DNA of 38,611 nt from Chloroflexota bacterium (lineage in GTDB: Bacteria > Chloroflexota > UBA6077 > CF-72): contig JAFAZN010000141.1 of the NCBI GenBank assembly GCA_019239775.1, positions 1 to 38,611 of the forward strand, written 5' to 3'. The position numbers and the translations under genes were made by a program. Under the pieces are notes generated by a model. The model was not told the DNA's origin. It was given only the letters and a program-made list of their open reading frames with translations, and did not search any database. This document shows, in pieces, positions 25,550-33,812 of the stretch (positions are counted from its first letter, which is position 1; the number at the start of each line of letters is the position of its first letter).

Positions 25550-26983
25550 ATGGACAGGATCGTCGTTCGTGCGGACGAACCAATCGGGCGCATCAGCCCG
25601 CGAGTGTACGGCCACTTCGCGGAGCACCTGGGGCGCTGCTGCTACGACGGCCTCTGGGACGGAACTGCCTTTCGCCAGGATGTTGTGGCGGCCCTTCGCA
25701 GGTTACCGGTGCCATTATTGCGGTGGCCTGGTGGCTGTTATGCTGACCACTACCACTGGCGAGACGGGATTGGTCCGCCGGAAGACCGGCCGAGAAGACT
25801 TGGCATGTCCTGCGGACTCCAGGTGGAGGATGACAACAGCCTCGGCACACACGAGTTTCTCGAGTTGTGTCGCGACCTCGGCGCGGAGGCCTATGTGGCG
25901 GGCAACGTCGGCAGCGGCACGCCGCAGGAGCTGGCCGACTGGCTGGAGTACTGCAACAGCGATCTCGATACACAGCTCACACGCGAACGCAAAGCCAATG
26001 GCCGGGCGCGTCCGTTCGGCGTCCGACTGTGGGGCGTCGGAAACGAGAACTGGGGCTGTGGCGGCAACTTCGATCCCGTCGGTTATGCGCGCGAGTACAG
26101 TCGCTTTGCGACGATGCTGCACCACGTGGATCCCTCGGCGGAGCTGGTCGTGTGCGGTCATGATGACGCCTGGAACGCCTTGTTGCTAGAGACCTTGTCG
26201 AAGCGCGCGCACCTCGCGGATCACCTGTCGATCCACCGCTACTGGAGCGGAGGAGGTCCAGAGACCGCGTTTTCAGACGATCAGTACTACGCACTGCTGG
26301 ACGAAGCAGCCCAGACCGAGGCATTCATCGAGCGAACGGCGCAAATCATCTCGGAGACGTTGCCGGTCGGGCGACGCGTTGGAATCGCGCTCGACGAATG
26401 GGGCGTCTGGCATCCGGAGGCGCGTACCTGGCCGCCACGAGCCGGCGTCAAGCCACGCCTCCCTGTCACGTACGAGCAGGCCGGCACCTTGCGAGATGCT
26501 CTGGCGGCAGGCATCGCGCTGGAGGGCTTCCACCGCCAGGCTCGCGTGTTGACAATGGCGAACCTGGCGCAGACCGTCAACGTGCTGCACGCGGTGGTGA
26601 TGACAGACGGTGCGCGAATGTGGTGCACGCCCACCTACTGGACGTTGCATCTGCACAAGCCACATATGGGCGCCACGGCGTTGGCCGTCGAAGCGAGTGA
26701 TTCCGTTACTGCAACCGCCTCTCGGACTGATGGTGGCATGGCCGTTACGGTTATTAACCGTGACCTCCATCGGGATGCTGAGGTCTGTGTTGAGACACAC
26801 GCTCCATCCCTCACTTCGGTGCGTGCGCGGCTGCTTACGGCGCCAGAGGCGAACGCGAGCAACTCCGGTGATGAACCTGAGTGTGTGCGACCGACCGAGC
26901 TGGCGGCGGTCTCCGACGGTGGCGGGGTCTGGCGGCTGGATCTGCCGCGGCATTCACTGGCGACGCTGGTACTGAGCCCGTAG
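25550..26983 (+). CDS. GH51 alpha-L-arabinofuranosidase (shorter paralogue)
   Basis: The product is 477 residues with a TIM barrel and C-terminal beta-sandwich. It removes terminal alpha-L-arabinofuranosyl units. The acid/base is Glu166 in WGVGNENWGCGG and the nucleophile is Glu283 in IALDEWGVWHPE. Other family segments are ISPRVYGHFAEHLGRCCYDG, LRWPGGCYADHYHWRDGIGP, and LQVEDDNSLGTHEFLELCRD. There is no signal peptide, so it works in the cytoplasm on imported oligosaccharides. It is the last gene of the CUT1 operon. Its final 30 bases overlap the convergent second GH51 gene. Confidence 0.95.
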   Translation: MDRIVVRADEPIGRISPRVYGHFAEHLGRCCYDGLWDGTAFRQDVVAALRRLPVPLLRWPGGCYADHYHWRDGIGPPEDRPRRLGMSCGLQVEDDNSLGTHEFLELCRDLGAEAYVAGNVGSGTPQELADWLEYCNSDLDTQLTRERKANGRARPFGVRLWGVGNENWGCGGNFDPVGYAREYSRFATMLHHVDPSAELVVCGHDDAWNALLLETLSKRAHLADHLSIHRYWSGGGPETAFSDDQYYALLDEAAQTEAFIERTAQIISETLPVGRRVGIALDEWGVWHPEARTWPPRAGVKPRLPVTYEQAGTLRDALAAGIALEGFHRQARVLTMANLAQTVNVLHAVVMTDGARMWCTPTYWTLHLHKPHMGATALAVEASDSVTATASRTDGGMAVTVINRDLHRDAEVCVETHAPSLTSVRARLLTAPEANASNSGDEPECVRPTELAAVSDGGGVWRLDLPRHSLATLVLSP

Positions 26984-28465
26984 CACCGTCACCGAGTGGG
27001 CGGCGAACGTGAACTCCACCAATGGCTCCGTCAGCTCGCGTTGGTGGACCCTCACCGTCTCAGGCGCGTCAAACGAATTGCACGCGTAAAGGTCTGGCCC
27101 ATTGACCTGATAGACGGTGACATTCTGGATCGTGTGGCCGTCCACCCCGATGGAGGTTGCGAGGTCCTGGTCTGGCGACCGGTTCACGACAGATATGCAG
27201 AGCGTTCCGTCTGGCGGGTTGCAGGTTGCGGTCACGTCCAGTAACGGGAACGGTCCGAGGTCGGCGACCTTCCAGTCGCGCCCCGTCGGACTGGTATCAC
27301 GCGATTCTTCTTCGGGCGTGAGCTCCCGTGTAGGGCTGTCCACGAACACGTCTAGGGCGACCGGCTGATGGTGTGCCGCGTACAGCCGCAACGGGTGATA
27401 AACGGTCTGGAGGAACATCCCGTCTGGCCGGGTAAAGATCGGCGCGATGGCATTGACCATCTGCGCGTAATTCGCGATCTCCAGTGATTTGCAGTGGCGA
27501 ATGAAGATGTTCAAATACGTGGCGACCGCAAGGGCGTCCGAGAGGTCGTATTGTTCCTCCAGGCCGATGCGCCGCTGCTCGTCGGCACGCGTGCGGTACC
27601 AGACGTTCCATTCGTCAAACGCGATGCCGATTGGATGTTGGAGACGCTGTTGGTGGCGAGCGCGCTCGATCAGCCCTTCGCAGATGCGCAGTGCGCGATC
27701 GGCCTGCTGGACCATCAGCACGTTGCGCCAGTAGTCGCCGCTGCCGGTATAGATGTGAATGCTGTGATAACGCACGTACGGCGCCAGACCGTCGATCACC
27801 GTCCGGTCCCAGTCGGTCCAGCCCCACTGGCCACAGCTCACCAGTTCGATGTTCGGGTCAGTCATCTTCATAATCGACGCGAACTGACGCGCCTTGCGGA
27901 CGTACTCCTCAGCGGTGCTCGCGCCGATCTGCCAGGTGCCATACATCTCGTTGCCGAGGCCCCAGTACTTCACGTTGTGTGGCTCTGGATGGCCATTGGC
28001 GCGACGCAGGTTGGCCCAATGCGTGTTGCCTGTCCCGTTGCAGTATTCGACCCAGGCTTGCGCTTCATCCATCGTGCCGGAGCCCATGTTTACGCAGATA
28101 TATGGCCCGGCTCCCAGCGCACGGCAATACTCGATGAATTCGTCCGTGCCAAACCGGTTCGATTCTTCCGCTCGCCAGGCAAGCTCGATCCGGCGTGGCC
28201 GATCTTCGCGTGGACCGATGCCGTCTGTCCAGTGATAACCGCTGACGAAGTTGCCGCCCGGCCAACGGAGAACAGGCACCTGGAGTCCGTGCGCCGCGTC
28301 GAGCACGTCGCGGCGAAATCCACGTTCATCTGAAAGGGGCGAACCTTCGTCGAATACGCCCCCGTAGATGCATCGGCCAAGGTGTTCGATGAACTGGCCA
28401 AATATCCTGCGGTCGACTCGGCCGAGCTGGCGGTCCAGGTCCAGTTTGATGCGGGCCGTGCTCAC
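26954..28465 (-). CDS. GH51 alpha-L-arabinofuranosidase (longer paralogue)
   Basis: The product is 503 residues, the usual length of intracellular AbfA-type enzymes. Catalytic Glu173 (WGLGNEMYGTWQ) and Glu285 (IAFDEWNVWYRT) are in place. Also visible are IFGQFIEHLGRCIYGGVFDE, LRWPGGNFVSGYHWTDGIGP and the C-terminal FTFAAHSVTVLRA. It is clearly distinct from the neighbouring GH51 protein, including in the loop after the first barrel strand (GSPLSDERGFRRDVLDA). This suggests different linkage or aglycone preference rather than a recent duplication. It follows the aldo/keto reductase gene with an ATGA overlap. Confidence 0.95.
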   Translation of the reverse strand: MSTARIKLDLDRQLGRVDRRIFGQFIEHLGRCIYGGVFDEGSPLSDERGFRRDVLDAAHGLQVPVLRWPGGNFVSGYHWTDGIGPREDRPRRIELAWRAEESNRFGTDEFIEYCRALGAGPYICVNMGSGTMDEAQAWVEYCNGTGNTHWANLRRANGHPEPHNVKYWGLGNEMYGTWQIGASTAEEYVRKARQFASIMKMTDPNIELVSCGQWGWTDWDRTVIDGLAPYVRYHSIHIYTGSGDYWRNVLMVQQADRALRICEGLIERARHQQRLQHPIGIAFDEWNVWYRTRADEQRRIGLEEQYDLSDALAVATYLNIFIRHCKSLEIANYAQMVNAIAPIFTRPDGMFLQTVYHPLRLYAAHHQPVALDVFVDSPTRELTPEEESRDTSPTGRDWKVADLGPFPLLDVTATCNPPDGTLCISVVNRSPDQDLATSIGVDGHTIQNVTVYQVNGPDLYACNSFDAPETVRVHQRELTEPLVEFTFAAHSVTVLRAQYQRRQ

Positions 28466-29415
28466 GCTGGAGGGACTGCCGTCTTGAAGTCGCGCACCAG
28501 CGGGTCCACTTCGCGCCAGAACTCCTCAGGAATCTTTTCCAACACGGCCTCCACGCTTGCGGCGGGTTGGTCTGGACTGCGAAACCCCGGCACGGTTGTG
28601 GTCACCAGCGGGTTTCGGAGCACGTATTGCAACGCGGCCGCCAACAAGCTGACACCAAACTCAGCGCAAACCGCCTCTATTCGCCCGACATGCTGCAACA
28701 CCTCGGGGGTAAAGGCGCGGTTGATATGGTCTTCAGGTCGTAGCCCGTGCGTGCCGGTGGCGAGCAGACCACGCTCGAGCGGAGTCGCGATGACGATGCC
28801 CATGCCGAAGCGTTCGGCCGCCGGAAAGATCCGCTCGAACGCAACCTGACTGATCAGGCTGAATGCGTCCGGTACCACGGCTGCCTCGAATTCACCGGTT
28901 TCCACGTAGGGTGCGTTGTCCCACGGGTTGTTGGACGCGATACCGACGTGCCCTACGACACCTTCGGCCTGCAGCTGTCTCAGTGCAGAGAGCGCACCGT
29001 CTTTGCCAACAACGCGGTCCAGGATGGCCGCCGGCGGATCGTGGATGAAAACCATCGGAATGCTGTTCAGCCCGAGCCGTTCCAGGCTTGTTTCCACGCT
29101 GCGTCGGGTTTCCGCGGCGGTATAGGTGAAGTCCCGAACATCGCGGACCTTTGTTTCCACGACAATTGGAAGTTCCGGCCGCCGCCGCAGCGCTTCGCCG
29201 ACCATCTCCTCCGCCTGGCCTTGCGAATACATCGAGGCGACATCGATCAGGCGGATGCCGGCATCGACTGCCGCCAACACGGCTTCGACTCCCATTTCAC
29301 GGTCGATGGACCCGTCGGCGCGGCGCCCGAGCCAGGCGCAGCCCGCGCCCAGCACAGTGACCTCGAGGCCTGTCTTACCCAGAACGCGCGAGGGCAACTC
29401 CGCCATTGCCCCCAC
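28462..29415 (-). CDS. Aldo/keto reductase
   Basis: The product is 317 residues with an NAD(P)-dependent (beta/alpha)8 barrel. The catalytic tetrad is visible: Asp and Tyr in IDVASMYSQGQAEEMVGEAL, Lys in VVETKVRDV and His in VFIHDPP. The general layout (RVLGKTGLEVTVLGAGCAWL at the start, VPGFRSPDQPAASVEAV near the end) fits the group that includes aldose 1-dehydrogenases and L-fucose dehydrogenases. The GTG at 29415 has AAGGA 6 nt upstream and is taken as the start; an ATG at 29406 is an alternative. Coupling to a GH51 gene suggests a sugar substrate, possibly arabinose or its oligosaccharide reducing end. Confidence 0.9.
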   Translation of the reverse strand: MGAMAELPSRVLGKTGLEVTVLGAGCAWLGRRADGSIDREMGVEAVLAAVDAGIRLIDVASMYSQGQAEEMVGEALRRRPELPIVVETKVRDVRDFTYTAAETRRSVETSLERLGLNSIPMVFIHDPPAAILDRVVGKDGALSALRQLQAEGVVGHVGIASNNPWDNAPYVETGEFEAAVVPDAFSLISQVAFERIFPAAERFGMGIVIATPLERGLLATGTHGLRPEDHINRAFTPEVLQHVGRIEAVCAEFGVSLLAAALQYVLRNPLVTTTVPGFRSPDQPAASVEAVLEKIPEEFWREVDPLVRDFKTAVPPA

Positions 29416-29517
29416 TTTACATCCTTATGAGGTCCAGGATCCTTCCTGGGTTGCCCTGCCACTGCGTATGGCGCTCATGCCTTCAGCATCATGCGCTCCA
29501 GCGCAGTAGCGACAAAC

Positions 29518-29535
29518 CTTCTCTTGGAAGAGAAG
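29518..29535. promoter_or_regulatory. Perfect palindrome upstream of the sulfite dehydrogenase operon
   Basis: CTTCTCTTGGAAGAGAAG is an 8+2+8 perfect inverted repeat in the 150-nt divergent region between the aldo/keto reductase and sulfite oxidase genes. It lies 31 nt before the ATG. With the following GCAGAAC it matches the motif at 23709. It probably is an operator for one or both directions. The factor is unknown. Confidence 0.5.
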
Positions 29536-29565
29536 CAGAACTGCTCTTGCACGAGAGGCACAACC

Positions 29566-30840
29566 ATGATGGAGCAGGCGAGCGTAGGTGGGCCATACCA
29601 TCGGGCCGAAAGGGGCTTTTTCAACTGGCATATGTCTCGTGGAGTTTCTCGGCGCGCGGTCCTGGCAGCAGCGGCGGTGGGTGGCGCCGCGCTGGCTGGA
29701 GTGGCCGCGGCGCAGCAAGCGCCGGCAGATCCATCAAAAGTCGTGGGCGCTCGCGCCACGCCGCTGGGGAGTCGCTCACCGTTCGAGCAACCCATGCGTC
29801 TGGCGTCAGGTCTACAGAATTCCTCAGCGCGCGCACCAATCGACTCGCTGCGCGGCGTCATCACGCCTTCAGATCTGCACTACATCGTTAATCACGACAC
29901 CACGCCGACCATCGATCCAACGCACTACACGTTGACCGTCCATGGCATGGTGGATCGGCCAACGGTTTTCAATCTGGCTGACCTTCAGCGATTTCCGAGC
30001 ATCAGCCGGATGCTGTTTCTGGAGTGCGGCGGGAACAGCGCCTGGGGCAAGCAGCCCGATACCGCTACGGCCCAGGCCATCCACGGCCTCACCAGCAACA
30101 GCAACTGGGAAGGCGTCCCGGTGAAGACGCTGTTGAACGAAGTGGGCGTGCAATCAACCGCGGCCTGGGCGCTGGTGGTGGGTTGGGGCAACGAGTCCGT
30201 TGCGCGCAGCATTCCGCTGCAGAAGCTGATGGATGATGCATTCATCGCGTACGGGCAGAACGGCGAGGCGTTGCGACCCGAGCAGGGCTACCCGGCACGA
30301 CTGTTATTGCCTGGCTGGCTCGGCAACTCAAATATCAAGTGGGTGCGACGGATCGAGCTTGGCGACCAGCCGTGGGACACGAAGTTCGAGACCACGAGTT
30401 ACACGATGCCAATGCCGGACGGGACGGTCCGCCAATACACCTTTATCTGGGAAGCCAAGTCGCTCATCACGTGGCCGACGCCGGCGATAGGCGCAATGCC
30501 GGCGATGGGTCCGTGGGAGATTCGCGGACTGGCATGGAGTGGTCGCGGCAAGATCACGAAGGTTGAAGTGAGCACAAATGGCGGGCAAACCTGGGACGAA
30601 GCCATGTTGGATCAACCGGTGCTCCCGCAATCCCACACTCGCTTCCACTTCCCGTGGACCTGGGATGGTTCCGAAGCGGTGCTCACCAGCCGAGCAACGG
30701 ATGAAACCGGTTACGTGCAGCCAACACGCGAGCAGTTGGTTGCAGTGCGTGGCACCAATTCGCGGTATCTCAACAACAGTCAGCAGAACTGGAAGGTGGC
30801 GGCGAGCAGTGGCGCAGTCACGAATTACTATCTTGCGTAG
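29566..30840 (+). CDS. Sulfite oxidase-type molybdopterin oxidoreductase (SorA/SoxC-like), Tat-exported
   Basis: The product is 424 residues from the ATG at 29566, with GAGAGG 7 nt upstream. A twin-arginine signal (SRRAVLAAAAVGGAALAG, Arg29-Arg30) follows an unusual 22-residue N-terminal extension. The molybdopterin domain includes the Mo-ligating Cys154 in LFLECGGNSAWGK, the DTTPTIDPTHYTLTVHGMVD entry segment, and RLLLPGWLGNSNIKWVRRIE. The C-terminal dimerisation domain has IRGLAWSGRGKITKVEVSTN and the ending QNWKVAASSG. It oxidises sulfite to sulfate outside the membrane and passes electrons to the cytochrome encoded next. The frame also stays open upstream to 29491, which would add 25 residues of unsuitable sequence. 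Confidence 0.93.
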   Translation: MMEQASVGGPYHRAERGFFNWHMSRGVSRRAVLAAAAVGGAALAGVAAAQQAPADPSKVVGARATPLGSRSPFEQPMRLASGLQNSSARAPIDSLRGVITPSDLHYIVNHDTTPTIDPTHYTLTVHGMVDRPTVFNLADLQRFPSISRMLFLECGGNSAWGKQPDTATAQAIHGLTSNSNWEGVPVKTLLNEVGVQSTAAWALVVGWGNESVARSIPLQKLMDDAFIAYGQNGEALRPEQGYPARLLLPGWLGNSNIKWVRRIELGDQPWDTKFETTSYTMPMPDGTVRQYTFIWEAKSLITWPTPAIGAMPAMGPWEIRGLAWSGRGKITKVEVSTNGGQTWDEAMLDQPVLPQSHTRFHFPWTWDGSEAVLTSRATDETGYVQPTREQLVAVRGTNSRYLNNSQQNWKVAASSGAVTNYYLA

Positions 30841-31594
30841 GACTTTTGTTCTGGCATGCTGCGCGGTTCTCGCCGCCGCGTGCACGGCTGCGCCATCGAC
30901 GCCGACTCCTACGCCGCTGGGATCTGCACCGTCGCCAACGGCGGTTGTCGCGCCCAAACCGGTCGTAAGTCCAGCCGCAAGTCCGGTGGGGGTTGCGAGT
31001 CCGATCCTCTCGCCAGTGGTGAAACCAGCCGCCAGCCCCGGGGCGAGTCCGGCGGCGAGCCCCGCGGCGGCAGCGGCCTCACCAAGTCCGCGGCCGCTCA
31101 ACACGCCGGCGCCCGCGCCAAAGCCGCTGGCCGCGGGCATCGAAGGCTTGGGTCGGCCTGCCACGTCTCAGGACATCGTTGCCTTCGCGATACGAGGCGA
31201 TGGCCAGGGCTTGCCGCCCGGCAGCGGCAGCGCGGCTGAAGGTACTCCGATCTACGCGGGTAAGTGTGCCAGCTGCCATGGCGATGCTGGCCAGGGAACG
31301 CCTAACGGACCCCAGCTCGTGGCGCCGGTGCCGTGGCAGGTCGGCGGTCCTATCACGATGGGCAACTTTGCGCCGTACGCGGCACCGATTTTCGGCTACA
31401 TCTGGGGTTCGATGCCGTACGACAATCCCCAGACGTTGAGTCCGAACGAGGCGTATGCGCTGACCGCCTGGATCCTGTGGCAACACAAGATCATTGGTGA
31501 AAACGACCGCATGGATGCAACGTCGTTGCCGCAAGTGAAGATGCCGAATCACGACAACTTCCGCCAGGGAGATCCGAGGCCCGACGTGCCATAA
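30833..31594 (+). CDS. Cytochrome c subunit of sulfite dehydrogenase (SoxD/SorB-like), probable lipoprotein
   Basis: The product is 253 residues from a TTG at 30833 that overlaps the sulfite oxidase stop by 8 nt. No ATG or GTG in frame gives a sensible signal, and this TTG yields MRRTFVLACCAVLAAAC, a compact lipoprotein-like signal with Cys17. A Pro/Ala/Ser-rich linker (about 20-100) precedes one c-type heme domain: CASCH at 145-149 and the axial Met194 in GSMPYDNP. The end LPQVKMPNHDNF and DPRPDVP is typical of cytochromes that partner SoxC/SorA enzymes. It takes electrons from sulfite oxidation toward the respiratory chain. Confidence 0.88.
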   Translation: MRRTFVLACCAVLAAACTAAPSTPTPTPLGSAPSPTAVVAPKPVVSPAASPVGVASPILSPVVKPAASPGASPAASPAAAAASPSPRPLNTPAPAPKPLAAGIEGLGRPATSQDIVAFAIRGDGQGLPPGSGSAAEGTPIYAGKCASCHGDAGQGTPNGPQLVAPVPWQVGGPITMGNFAPYAAPIFGYIWGSMPYDNPQTLSPNEAYALTAWILWQHKIIGENDRMDATSLPQVKMPNHDNFRQGDPRPDVP

Positions 31595-31614
31595 CGCGAT
31601 ATCGTGGAAAGGCG

Positions 31615-32727
31615 ATGGCTCAAATGGTTCGCGCCGCGGTCCAGACTGGGCCGCGGCAGATTGAAGTTCGCGAGTTTCCGCGACCGACAATCGGCGCGGA
31701 CGACGGCTTACTCCGCGTCGAGCGGTGTGGCATCTGTGGCAGCGACGTGGAGACCTACCTCGGCCATATGGGCGGTGGTGATCGGCCGCCCTCGATACCT
31801 GGCCACGAGCCCCTGGGCATCATCGAAGAAGTCGGAGATGAAGCGGCGAAGCGCTGGGGCGTTCGAGTGGGTGACCGCGTCGCAGTCGAGATCCTGATCC
31901 CTTGTCGCAGTTGCGACCTATGCCTCACCGGCAACTATCAGGCGTGCCGCAACAAGTCGGGCGCCTATAGCGGCCGTACCCCGCTGGACAAGCCACCAAC
32001 CGCACTGTGGGGCGGCTATGCGGAGTACCTCTACCTGCATCCCAACGCGATTCTCCACAAGGTCCGCAACAACGTCCCGGCGGATGTCGCGGTGATGTTC
32101 AATCCGCTCGGTGCCGGTGTGCGCTGGGCACTGCACCTGGGCGGAGTGAAGCTCGGTGATTCCGTCGTCATTCTCGGTCCGGGCCAGCGCGGCTTATGCG
32201 CGGTCATTGCCGCTCGCATCGCCGGAGCCGGAACCATCATCGTGACCGGTCTTGCCAAGGACCAGTTCAAGCTGGACCTCGCGCGCGGGTTCGGTGCCCA
32301 CTACACCATCAACGTGGACGCAGAAAATACGGTCGAGCGCGTGCGCGAGATTACTCGTGGCATTGGCGCGGACGTCATTCTCGATGTCACACCGATGGCG
32401 GCACAGCCCATTCTGGACGCGCTCGAGTGCGTACGTCACGGCGGCCGGATCGTGCTTGCCGGGCTGAAGGGGCGCAAGCCGGTCTCGCTGGTGACCGACG
32501 CAATCATTTCCAAAGGCGCCACCGTCGTTGGAGCATACAGCGTGGACGCGCAGGCATATCTCGACGCCATCCGCATCATCGAGAGTGGCGAGGTGCCACT
32601 CGAGCGGATGCACACGCATACGTTCGGACTGGACGACGCGGGCAAGGCCGTCGAAACGCTGGCTGGTGAAGTTCCTGGAGAACACGCAGTACACGTAACG
32701 ATTGCACCTGGAGGATTGGGCGACTGA
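31615..32727 (+). CDS. Zinc-dependent medium-chain alcohol dehydrogenase
   Basis: The product is 370 residues. Catalytic zinc ligands appear in CGICGSD (Cys41) and GHEPLG (His64-Glu65). The structural zinc site is Cys97, Cys100, Cys103 and Cys111. The nucleotide-binding turn is VVILGPGQRGLCAV, an unusual GPGQRG in place of GxGxxG but in the right place. Relatives act on polyols, sugars or secondary alcohols. It is the third gene of the plus-strand operon, 20 nt after the cytochrome, and overlaps the next dehydrogenase by one base. The substrate is not readable from sequence. Confidence 0.9.
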   Translation: MAQMVRAAVQTGPRQIEVREFPRPTIGADDGLLRVERCGICGSDVETYLGHMGGGDRPPSIPGHEPLGIIEEVGDEAAKRWGVRVGDRVAVEILIPCRSCDLCLTGNYQACRNKSGAYSGRTPLDKPPTALWGGYAEYLYLHPNAILHKVRNNVPADVAVMFNPLGAGVRWALHLGGVKLGDSVVILGPGQRGLCAVIAARIAGAGTIIVTGLAKDQFKLDLARGFGAHYTINVDAENTVERVREITRGIGADVILDVTPMAAQPILDALECVRHGGRIVLAGLKGRKPVSLVTDAIISKGATVVGAYSVDAQAYLDAIRIIESGEVPLERMHTHTFGLDDAGKAVETLAGEVPGEHAVHVTIAPGGLGD

Positions 32728-33800
32728 TGCAGGCAGCAGTACTGTACGAAGCCAAGCAACCGCTGGTCGTTGAAGACGTGGACCTCGATTCGCCGGGTCC
32801 AGGCGAAGTGAAGATCCGTCTCGGGGCAACCGCGATCTGCCACAGCGATATCCATTTCTTCGACGGCGACGTGCCTATGCGGAGCGCAGGCATCGCCGGC
32901 CACGAGTGCGCCGGCATCGTGGAGGAGGTTGGTGCTGATGTGACGTCCGTCAAGCGGGGCGATCACGTGGTCATGGCGCCGATCACCGGCGGCTGCGGTC
33001 GGTGTATGAACTGTATGGTCGGCCTGCGGCATCTTTGCCAGGGCGTCACCCGAAGCGGACCTCACCATCGCAACAAGCGCGGAGAACCGCTGGCGCCGCT
33101 GGCGGGTCCGGTGGGTGGTCTGGCGGAGTACACCATCGTGCACGAGTTTCAAACCGCAAAGGTGCCGGATGATCTGCCCATGCACGTTGCCTGCCTCCTG
33201 GGATGCGGCGTTCTCACTGGCTTTGGCGCGGTGGTCAATCGTGCGCAGGTGAAGCCCTTTCAGAGCGTGGCAGTGATCGGGACGGGAGGCGTCGGCCTGA
33301 ACGCGATCCAGGGCGCGGCCTTCAGCGGTGCGCATCCGGTAATTGCGGTTGATCTCCTGGACAACAAGCTGGAAGCAGCCCGGAAGTTTGGTGCAACACA
33401 CACGGTCAATGCGTCTCAGGGCGATCCGGTTCAGGGAGTCAAGAATCTGACGGGTGGTCGAGGCGTGGACTTCTCGTTCATCATGGCGGCAAGCTCAAAG
33501 GCGGTGCGGCAGGCGTTCGAAATGCTCGGGCCACGTGGTACCGCGGTGATGGTCCAGATCACCTCCGGAGATATGTCCGACTTCGCGCCGCGCGAATTCA
33601 TCGGCGAGCGCATGTTCACCGGCAGCATGCTTGGTTCGACTCGGCTCCAGTTGGATGTCCCACGCTACGTCGACATTTACAAGGCCGGCCGCTTGAAATT
33701 GGATGAGCTGGTTACCGAGTGTTACTCGCTGGACCGGGTGAACGAGGCGGTCGCATCGTCGAAGAGCGGTGCCGCGCTCCGCAACGTCATCGTCTTCTGA
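32727..33800 (+). CDS. Zinc-dependent alcohol dehydrogenase (class III-like)
   Basis: The product is 357 residues. Cys38 (AICHSDIHFFDGD) and His59-Glu60 (AGHECAGIVEEVG) form the catalytic zinc site. Cys90, Cys93, Cys96 and Cys104 form the structural one. The Rossmann turn VAVIGTGGVGLNAIQGAAFS is canonical, and the C-terminal GSMLGSTRLQLDVPRYVDIY with GRLKLDELVTECYSL is as in class III or NDMA-dependent-like enzymes. It is only distantly similar to the preceding dehydrogenase, so the pair is not a recent duplication. Two dehydrogenases of different class in one operon suggest successive oxidation steps. Confidence 0.92.
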   Translation: MQAAVLYEAKQPLVVEDVDLDSPGPGEVKIRLGATAICHSDIHFFDGDVPMRSAGIAGHECAGIVEEVGADVTSVKRGDHVVMAPITGGCGRCMNCMVGLRHLCQGVTRSGPHHRNKRGEPLAPLAGPVGGLAEYTIVHEFQTAKVPDDLPMHVACLLGCGVLTGFGAVVNRAQVKPFQSVAVIGTGGVGLNAIQGAAFSGAHPVIAVDLLDNKLEAARKFGATHTVNASQGDPVQGVKNLTGGRGVDFSFIMAASSKAVRQAFEMLGPRGTAVMVQITSGDMSDFAPREFIGERMFTGSMLGSTRLQLDVPRYVDIYKAGRLKLDELVTECYSLDRVNEAVASSKSGAALRNVIVF

Positions 33801-33812
33801 AGGAGCGCGTAC

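Noticed and set aside
27494-28333. 279-codon plus-strand frame
   Set aside because: It is antisense to the second GH51 gene with intact catalytic motifs; no family resemblance.
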